From positions 186,001 through 250,000 of the forward strand of contig NZ_FZOI01000004.1 in NCBI RefSeq assembly GCF_900188385.1: a DNA stretch of 64,000 bases. The letters are read 5' to 3'. The stretch is from Azospirillum sp. RU38E. GTDB lineage: Bacteria > Pseudomonadota > Alphaproteobacteria > Azospirillales > Azospirillaceae. Below the pieces are notes generated by a model, which ran no database searches, was not told the origin of the DNA, and saw nothing but the letters and a program-made list of their open reading frames with translations. Positions 58,455 to 64,000 of this stretch are shown here, piece after piece. Within the stretch, counting starts at the first letter, position 1; every line of letters starts with the position of its first letter. The position numbers and the translations under genes were made by a program.

Positions 58455-59333
58455 ATGGCGGCAGGTTACAGCAGACGGATGGCGCGGGTGATCCGCCATA
58501 TTCATCAGCATCTGGATGGCGATCTCAGCCTCACCACCCTGGCCGGCATTGCCGCCTTCTCACCCTTCCATTTTCACCGCCAGTTCGCCGCCCATGCTGG
58601 CATGACGCTGAACCGCTATGTGCAGCGCGTGCGGTTGAAACGGGCAGCGCACTGGCTGGCCTTCCGTCCTGGTCTTTCCATCACCCAGGTGGCGCTGGAG
58701 TGCGGCTATGCCAGCCCGGAATCCTTCAGCCGCCTGTTCCGCCAGACCCTGGGTCAGTCGCCCAGCGCCTTCCGCACCGCGCCAGATTGGGCCGGCTGGC
58801 GCCGCGCGCTGGCCATGATGAAAGAGGAGAGTGCCCCCATGACGCAACCCTTCACAGCCTATCAGGTCCGTCTGGTCGATTTTCCGGCAACACGGGTGGC
58901 GTTCCTGCGCCATCAAGGTGATCCGGCGCTGATCGGCGACAGCATCCGCCGCTTCATTGCCTGGCGGCAGGCGAACCGGCTGCCGCCCGCCATCAGCGCC
59001 ACCTTCAATATCTTCCACGATGATCCCGACAGCGTGGCCCCAGACGCTTATCGGCTGGATATCTGCGCCGCCATCACCGGCCCGCTGGCCCCCAATGCGG
59101 GGGGCGTGGCGGAGGGCATCATCCAGGGCGGTCCCTGCGCCGTGCTGCGGCAGGTGGGGGCGGGTGATGATCTGCGCGCCGCGGCGCGCTTCCTTTACAG
59201 GCAATGGCTACCCGCCAGCGGGCGGGAGGCGCGCGGCTTCCCGCTCTTTGCCCAGCGGCTTCGTTTCTTTCCCGATGTGGCGGAGGATCAGGCCGTCACC
59301 GACCTGTTCCTACCGCTGACGGCGGCGGCCTGA
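58455..59333 (+). CDS. AraC-family regulator with C-terminal GyrI-like effector domain
   Basis: This 292-aa regulator has an N-terminal AraC DNA-binding domain (about 10-110) with LTTLAGIAAFSPFHFHRQFAA and ITQVALECGYASPESFSRLF, followed by a GyrI-like ligand domain (about 135-290, starting YQVRLVDFPATRVAFLRHQG). This Rob/SoxS-type arrangement often controls efflux or detoxification genes in response to small molecules. The start at 58455 is chosen because the long upstream frame has no similarity. Its stop abuts the convergent rpoH stop with no gap. Confidence 0.92.
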   Translation: MAAGYSRRMARVIRHIHQHLDGDLSLTTLAGIAAFSPFHFHRQFAAHAGMTLNRYVQRVRLKRAAHWLAFRPGLSITQVALECGYASPESFSRLFRQTLGQSPSAFRTAPDWAGWRRALAMMKEESAPMTQPFTAYQVRLVDFPATRVAFLRHQGDPALIGDSIRRFIAWRQANRLPPAISATFNIFHDDPDSVAPDAYRLDICAAITGPLAPNAGGVAEGIIQGGPCAVLRQVGAGDDLRAAARFLYRQWLPASGREARGFPLFAQRLRFFPDVAEDQAVTDLFLPLTAAA

Positions 59334-60215
59334 TCACGCCAGCCGCTGTTCCACCGCCGCCGACTTGATGGCCTTTTGCAGCTTTTCGAACGCCCGCACC
59401 TCAATCTGGCGCACGCGTTCGCGGCTGATGCCATATTGGGCGGACAGGTCTTCAAGGGTCGTCGGCTCATCCCGCAGGCGGCGTTCAGCCAGGATATGCC
59501 GTTCGCGTTCGTTCAGCGATTTCATGGCATTGGCCAGCAGCGCCTGACGCTTGCCCAGTTCCTGCTGTTCACCCAGGCGGATTTCCTGGCTGTCCGTTTC
59601 ATCCACCAGCCAATCCTGCCATTCCCCCTCGCCATCCACGCGCAGCGGCGCGTTCAGCGAATGGTCGGCGGCGGCCAGCCGGCGGTTCATCGACACCACA
59701 TCTTCTTCCGGCACATCCAGCGTCTGGGCGATCTTGGTCACCGTTTCGGGGGCCAGATCGCCCTCGTCGATGGCCTGCATCTGCCCCTTCAGCTTGCGCA
59801 GGTTGAAGAACAGCTTCTTCTGCGCCGCCGTGGTGCCCATTTTCACCAGCGACCAGCTATGCAGAATATATTCCTGAATGGCGGCCCTGATCCACCACAT
59901 GGCATAGGTGGCCAGCCGGAAGCCCCGTTCGGGATCGAACCGCTTGACCGCCTGCATCATGCCGACATTGCCCTCGGAAATCAGTTCCGACACCGGCAGC
60001 CCGTACCCGCGATAGCCCATGGCGATCTTGGCAACCAGGCGCAGATGGCTGGTGACCAGCCGGTGGGCGGCCTTGGTGTCCTCATGCTCCCGCCAGCTCT
60101 TGGCCAGCATATATTCCTCTTCCGGCTGCAGCATCGGAAACTGCCGGATTTCGGTCAAATAGCGGGACAGGTTGCTTTCAGAGCTGACAACCGGGATGGC
60201 AGGTACGCTCGGCAT
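59334..60215 (-). CDS. rpoH: RNA polymerase sigma-32 factor
   Basis: This heat-shock sigma factor (293 aa) has region 2 (LVTSHLRLVAKIAMGYRGYG, EGNVGMMQAVKRFDPERGFR), the sigma-32-specific RpoH box QKKLFFNLRKLK, and region 4 (SLNERERHILAERRL, YGISRERVRQIEVRAFEKL). The start at 60215 (MPSVPAIPVV) is preferred because AAGGGGG lies about 8 bp upstream; ATG 60221 is too close to it. It lies 136 bp downstream of rluD on the same strand. Confidence 0.96.
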   Translation of the reverse strand: MPSVPAIPVVSSESNLSRYLTEIRQFPMLQPEEEYMLAKSWREHEDTKAAHRLVTSHLRLVAKIAMGYRGYGLPVSELISEGNVGMMQAVKRFDPERGFRLATYAMWWIRAAIQEYILHSWSLVKMGTTAAQKKLFFNLRKLKGQMQAIDEGDLAPETVTKIAQTLDVPEEDVVSMNRRLAAADHSLNAPLRVDGEGEWQDWLVDETDSQEIRLGEQQELGKRQALLANAMKSLNERERHILAERRLRDEPTTLEDLSAQYGISRERVRQIEVRAFEKLQKAIKSAAVEQRLA

Positions 60216-60351
60216 GGTCATTCCCCCTTCATGGGCTTGTTGCCCCCGTCCGGCCCTGACAAGGCACCGGCGGCGGCCAGCATTGCAGAATGCGGCGATA
60301 CGCAACGGATACCGGCCATGGTGGCCCGGCCTCTGTTGCGCAACGCCGCCA

Positions 60352-61443
60352 TTATAGCGTCTCCAGCGACTGGATTAAGCCCCTGAAATCATCCGGTAAC
60401 ACAGTTTCGAAGCGCCGCTTCTCCCCCGTGGCCGGATGGATGAACTCAATGGCCGCTGCGTGCAGGGCCTGACGCGGAAAACCATTCAGCGCCTGTTTCT
60501 GCCCGTCCGACACGCCGCGCGTGCGGCCGGGGCGGATGCGGCCATAGACCTGATCGCCCACCAGCGGATGGCCGATATGGGTCATGTGAACGCGAATCTG
60601 GTGGGTACGCCCGGTCAGCAGCTTGCATTCCACCAGGGAAGCGGCCAGACCCAGCGGGCGCAAAACACTATAACGGGTAACGGCCGGCTTGCCGCCGCGT
60701 TCCAGCACCGCCATGCGTTTACGGTCGCTGGGGTGGCGGCCGATATTGCCACTGATCTCGCCTGCGCGCGGATTGGGCACAGCCCAGACGACCGCCTGAT
60801 AGGTGCGCGACAGCGACCGGTCGGCGAACTGGGCCGACAGGCCCTGATGCGCCTTGTCATTCTTGGCCACCACGATCAGGCCGCTGGTATCCTTGTCCAG
60901 CCGGTGGACGATGCCGGGCCGGCGCACCCCGCCAATGCCCGACAGGTCGGCCCCGCAATGGTGCAGCAGGGCATTGACCAGCGTGCCATCATGGTTGCCA
61001 GCGGCGGGATGCACCACCATGCCGGCCGGCTTGTCGATCACCAGCAGATGCGCATCCTCATAGATGACCGACAGCGGGATATCCTGCGGCTGCGGCAGTG
61101 CCGGGGCGGAGGCCGGCACGGTGACATCATAGTGCTGGCCCTGTTTGACCCTGCGGGACGCGTCCAGTATGGTTTCGCCGCCCGTGGCGACATGGCCCTG
61201 CGCGATCAGCGCGGCCAGCCGTGACCGCGACAGGCCGGCCCCGGCCAATGCCTCTGCCAATGCCCGATCCAACCGGTCGCCCTCACGCGACGGGTCGATC
61301 AGCACCTGATGGAAGCCAGCATTGCCCGCTTCGGCGGCGTCATCGGCGCCACCATCGACCAGGTCGTCATCCAGATCGTCAAAGTCCAGCCCGGCCCCAA
61401 GGCCGGCTGTCTCCAACGCAGGAAGTGCGGTACGTGCGGACAC
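60352..61443 (-). CDS. rluD: Ribosomal large-subunit pseudouridine synthase RluD family
   Basis: This 363-aa pseudouridine synthase modifies rRNA uridines. An acidic N-terminal extension (about 17-42) precedes an S4 RNA-binding domain (about 55-105) and the catalytic domain, with D183 in HRLDKDTSG and the later LLTGRTHQIRVHM block. The start is GTG 61443 with GAGGAG 8 bp upstream; this overlaps the divergent DUF6476 start by 10 bp. Target positions within 23S rRNA are assumed from RluD and not proven. Some relatives are RluC. Confidence 0.92.
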   Translation of the reverse strand: MSARTALPALETAGLGAGLDFDDLDDDLVDGGADDAAEAGNAGFHQVLIDPSREGDRLDRALAEALAGAGLSRSRLAALIAQGHVATGGETILDASRRVKQGQHYDVTVPASAPALPQPQDIPLSVIYEDAHLLVIDKPAGMVVHPAAGNHDGTLVNALLHHCGADLSGIGGVRRPGIVHRLDKDTSGLIVVAKNDKAHQGLSAQFADRSLSRTYQAVVWAVPNPRAGEISGNIGRHPSDRKRMAVLERGGKPAVTRYSVLRPLGLAASLVECKLLTGRTHQIRVHMTHIGHPLVGDQVYGRIRPGRTRGVSDGQKQALNGFPRQALHAAAIEFIHPATGEKRRFETVLPDDFRGLIQSLETL

Positions 61444-61835
61444 TGAAACTTCTCCTCATCCTCGGGGCCCTGATCATTGCTGCGGGCTTCGCATTCCTTG
61501 GCTACGAAGTCTACAAGCGTTCGACCGACCCCGACCATCCGCGTAAATTCAGCGAACGGTTCGGCACCAAACAGACAGCGCCGGACGCCACCAGCCCGAA
61601 CCCCAACCCCGCCGCCCCGCCGACCAACGCCGGCGAACCGGTGGCCATTGGGCCGCTGACCGCCACCCCGCTGGCCCTGCCCGCCGGGGCAGAGCTGTTG
61701 CCGGGTCTGGCCAGTGTCGGCGGGCGGATCGCCCTGCAGGTGCGCCAGCCCGATGGGCGGGTGCAGGTTCTGCTGGTTGATCCGCGCGATGGGACATCCC
61801 ATCTGCTGGTCACCACCACGCCGGCCGGCCCTTGA
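61434..61835 (+). CDS. DUF6476-like single-pass membrane protein
   Basis: This small protein (133 aa) has an N-terminal membrane segment (about 4-24, LKLLLILGALIIAAGFAFLG), a basic/Pro-rich linker and a C-terminal domain, ASVGGRIALQVRQPDGRVQVLLVDPRDG, that fits the DUF6476 family of alphaproteobacteria. Its GTG start (61434) has AGGAAG 8 bp upstream and overlaps the divergent rluD start by 10 bp. Each gene's ribosome-binding site thus lies inside the other. Function unknown. Confidence 0.8.
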   Translation: MRTLKLLLILGALIIAAGFAFLGYEVYKRSTDPDHPRKFSERFGTKQTAPDATSPNPNPAAPPTNAGEPVAIGPLTATPLALPAGAELLPGLASVGGRIALQVRQPDGRVQVLLVDPRDGTSHLLVTTTPAGP

Positions 61836-61924
61836 TCCTCTTGTGACAAAATGCGGGCCGACCGACGCCTGTTGCCGTGATTCATGTCACAGGCAACCCC
61901 ACTTTCCGCTGGATCAAACGTTAA

Positions 61925-62953
61925 ATGAATTTCATGTCGGATAATGTGGCGGGTGCCGCGCCGGAAATCATGGCCGCCCTGCTGCAAGCCAATGGTGGCA
62001 CCGCCCCTTCCTATGGTGCCGATGCGATTACCAAGCGGCTGGAACAGCGCTTTGCCGATCTGTTCGGGCGGGCGGTGGCGGTATTTCCGGTGGCGACTGG
62101 CACGGCCGCCAATGCCCTGGCCCTGGCCCAGTTCACCCCGGCCTGGGGTGCCATCTATTGCCATGCCGAAGCACATATCCAGGCCGATGAATGCGGCGCG
62201 CCGGAAATGTTCAGCGGCGGGGCCAAGCTGGTGCCCCTGCCCGGCCCGCATGGCAAACTGTCACCCGACACCCTGGCCGCCGCCCTGGACCGGGCACCGA
62301 AGGGCTTTGTCCATGCCGTGCAGCCGGCCGCCCTGTCGCTGACTCAGGCGACGGAGGCCGGCACCGTCTATTGCCCTGACGAGGTGGCAGCATTGGCCGA
62401 GATTGCCCACCGCCATGGATTATCGGTTCATATGGATGGCGCCCGCTTTGCCAATGCCGTCGCCCATCTGGGCTGCGATCCGGCGGAGGTGACGTGGCGG
62501 GCGGGCGTGGATGCGCTCTCCTTCGGTGCCACCAAGAACGGGGCCTTGGGCGCAGAGGCGGTGATCTTCTTCGATCCCGCCAAGGCGGCGGATTTCGCCT
62601 ATCGCCGCAAGCGTTCGGCCCACCTGTTCTCCAAGATGCGGTTCCTGTCCGCGCAGTTGGATGCCTATCTGGCGGACGGGCTATGGCTGCGGCTGGCCGC
62701 CCATGCCAATGCCATGGCCGCCCGGCTGGCCCAGGGGCTGGCCGCCCTGCCCGGCGTCACCCTGGCCCACCCGGTAGAGGCTAACGAGATTTTCGCCGCC
62801 CTGCCGGAAGCGATGATCACGCATCTGCAGACCCATGGCGCCGGCTTCTATCGCTGGGATGGGCAGGTGGTACGGCTGGTGACGGCCTGGAACACGCCGG
62901 CCGCCGATGTGGAACATTTCCTGGCGCTGGCGGCGGCGGCAGCAGAAAAATGA
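61925..62953 (+). CDS. ltaE: Low-specificity L-threonine aldolase
   Basis: This PLP enzyme (342 aa) splits L-threonine/allo-threonine to glycine and acetaldehyde. The Schiff-base lysine is K204 in FGATKNGALG, with the PLP-ring aspartate D171 in VHMDGARFANA. The C-terminal half has KMRFLSAQLDAYL and LVTAWNT. The start ATG 61925 and Met4 (61934) are both possible. It is preceded by the DUF6476 gene (89 bp) and followed by the tRNA-Glu gene. Confidence 0.93.
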   Translation: MNFMSDNVAGAAPEIMAALLQANGGTAPSYGADAITKRLEQRFADLFGRAVAVFPVATGTAANALALAQFTPAWGAIYCHAEAHIQADECGAPEMFSGGAKLVPLPGPHGKLSPDTLAAALDRAPKGFVHAVQPAALSLTQATEAGTVYCPDEVAALAEIAHRHGLSVHMDGARFANAVAHLGCDPAEVTWRAGVDALSFGATKNGALGAEAVIFFDPAKAADFAYRRKRSAHLFSKMRFLSAQLDAYLADGLWLRLAAHANAMAARLAQGLAALPGVTLAHPVEANEIFAALPEAMITHLQTHGAGFYRWDGQVVRLVTAWNTPAADVEHFLALAAAAAEK

Positions 62954-62972
62954 CGGGAAGGTGAAAAAAGGG

Positions 62973-63000
62973 CTTGCCCGAACCCGATCAAGCCTATACA
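62973..63000 (+). promoter_or_regulatory. Candidate promoter of the tRNA-Glu gene
   Basis: CTTGCC at 62973-62978 and TATACA at 62995-63000, with 16 bp between, resemble -35/-10 elements placed about 25 bp before the tRNA 5' end. The match is moderate and no transcription start is known. Confidence 0.45.
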
Positions 63001-63024
63001 CACCCCCTCCACCGCGAGGCTCTA

Positions 63025-63100
63025 GTCCCCATCGTCTAGAGGCCTAGGACACCGCCCTCTCACGGCGGTAACAGGGGTTCGAATCCCCTTGGGGACGCCA
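63025..63100 (+). tRNA. tRNA-Glu (anticodon CTC)
   Basis: The cloverleaf is complete: a 7-bp acceptor stem (GTCCCCA with TGGGGAC), a D arm, a 5-bp anticodon stem CCGCC/GGCGG around the loop CTCTCAC with anticodon CTC, and a T arm with GGTTCGAATCC. The 3' CCA is encoded at 63098-63100. CTC reads the GAG glutamate codon. A terminator follows at 63118. Confidence 0.97.
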
Positions 63101-63117
63101 TCGCTCGTGTGTACCTA

Positions 63118-63146
63118 CAAAAGCCCGGCTCTCAGCCGGGCTTTTG
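63118..63146 (+). terminator. Rho-independent terminator after tRNA-Glu
   Basis: A 13-bp perfect stem (63118-63130 with 63134-63146) encloses a 3-nt loop; its 3' arm ends in CTTTTG and is followed by T-rich sequence. Confidence 0.9.
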
Positions 63147-63277
63147 TCGTTTCTGCTTTGGCAAAAAAATCTACCGAGAAGTGGTATATCAACAGACCCC
63201 TATTGATCGACGTGTATATTTCACCCTAATATATCTGAAAGGATAGGTATTCTAAAATTCCTCTAAAAGGTGATGCA

Positions 63278-64000
63278 ATGGATCTCAGTTCCAAAGTGGA
63301 TTTGCCCGGCATCGCCGGCATGGTTTACGATGAAAAACGCGATTTGATCTATTTCACCACCCGCACCGGCACCGTAGAGCGCTGGTCACCCACCGAGCAG
63401 AAATTCCTGTCCCCCATTAAGCTGGGTGGGACGCTGGCTGACCTGGATATTACCGCCGATGGCAGCTATCTGCTGGTGGCGCAATCCAATACGACGGCGG
63501 TCACCGTCAGTGATTTCTGGTGGAACGACCGATACAAGGACACAATTCATCGCATCAATCTGGATACGCTGAAGGTCCAGGATTTGAACTTCCTCGCCGA
63601 GGGACAGGAACGCGGCACCTATGATATTGCCATCGCCGGCAATGATACGGCCCTGGTCACCACTGATTTTTCCGGTTCCGGCTGGAACCCGCTGCGTTGG
63701 TTCGATGCCGATGCCAACGCCTTCATCACCCAGCCCCTCATCAATTCACAAGGCGGCACTGTCACTGTCAGGCAATCTTCTTATCTGATCCCGTCAGAAA
63801 ATAACCGCTATATCCTGATCCTGGAGAGCAACATCTCCAACGCGCAGATGCAGCTCTATGATGTCCAGGCCGGCAATATTGTTTCAAGCGGTGACTTGTA
63901 TGCTTTCAATAGCAGTGGCTTCAACAACGGATCCGGTGACATTTCCGAAGCACGTGGCCTCGCCTTTAACTTAGGATATGCCTTCGATTTCAAATTTTCT
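63278..64000 (+). CDS. Unknown beta-propeller-like protein (3' truncated by window)
   Basis: An open frame from ATG 63278 runs to the right edge (241 residues so far) with AAAAGG 7 bp upstream of the start. The protein has repeated beta-rich units with spaced Asp/Gly, such as MVYDEKRDLIYFTTRTGTV, ADLDITADGSYLLVAQSN and YDIAIAGNDTALVTTDFSGS, resembling WD/YVTN-type propeller blades. No signal peptide is seen. Its GC content is lower than that of the neighbours, and the 63150-63277 upstream region is AT-rich. It could be a large surface or secreted protein, but the rest is outside the window. Confidence 0.75.
   Translation, partial: MDLSSKVDLPGIAGMVYDEKRDLIYFTTRTGTVERWSPTEQKFLSPIKLGGTLADLDITADGSYLLVAQSNTTAVTVSDFWWNDRYKDTIHRINLDTLKVQDLNFLAEGQERGTYDIAIAGNDTALVTTDFSGSGWNPLRWFDADANAFITQPLINSQGGTVTVRQSSYLIPSENNRYILILESNISNAQMQLYDVQAGNIVSSGDLYAFNSSGFNNGSGDISEARGLAFNLGYAFDFKFS

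Overview
The window is a gene-dense, high-GC chromosomal segment of an alphaproteobacterium, most likely in the Rhodospirillales/Azospirillaceae (Azospirillum/Niveispirillum type). There is no 16S gene, so this rests on inference from gene content: the rne-amidase-PBP1A order, an RNase E with an acidic insertion in its S1 domain, an RpoH-type sigma factor, a fliL-fliM-DUF6468-motE-cheZ operon, a DUF6476 gene and a class I DhnA-type aldolase. Almost everything is chromosomal housekeeping. No insertion sequence, prophage or CRISPR array was found.

Layout: 1-4.7 kb has the tail of an unidentified gene, a GGDEF-EAL c-di-GMP protein and convergent pabB-pabC (folate). 4.8-12.5 kb has SppA, a DUF817 membrane protein, a PIN/Phd toxin-antitoxin pair, pgi, two coupled unknown coiled-coil membrane proteins and an SDR oxidoreductase. 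12.7-24.8 kb has rne, then divergent amidase, PBP1A, an orphan gene, mutL and a MOSC protein. 25-31.3 kb has cysS, gltX, a class III nucleotide cyclase, a Tat-exported DUF6250 protein and rarA. 31.4-39.8 kb is a minus-strand flagellar operon: fliL, fliM, DUF6468, motE, cheZ, two MotB-like proteins and a 1068-residue secreted repeat protein. 40-48.6 kb has an isochorismatase-like hydrolase coupled to a GlxA-type regulator, then a three-gene transglutaminase / circularly permuted ATP-grasp / alpha-E cluster thought to make or modify an unknown peptide. 48.6-54.4 kb has a MoxR ATPase, DUF5397, alaS, thiE and class I fba. 54.5-64 kb has a DUF481 outer-membrane gene broken by an in-frame stop, dps, an EF-hand protein, mtnN, an AraC/GyrI regulator, rpoH, rluD, DUF6476, threonine aldolase, tRNA-Glu(CTC) and the start of an unknown beta-propeller-like gene.

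The most unusual non-coding signal is a pair of ~110-bp elements (20475-20586 and 53295-53404). Their loops and linkers are identical but their stems differ by compensatory base-pair changes. This points to a dispersed, structure-constrained repeat or RNA of unknown function. Other points worth checking are the MotE operon that lacks an obvious MotC, the nonsense codon in the DUF481 gene, and the overlapping divergent GTG starts of rluD and the DUF6476 gene.
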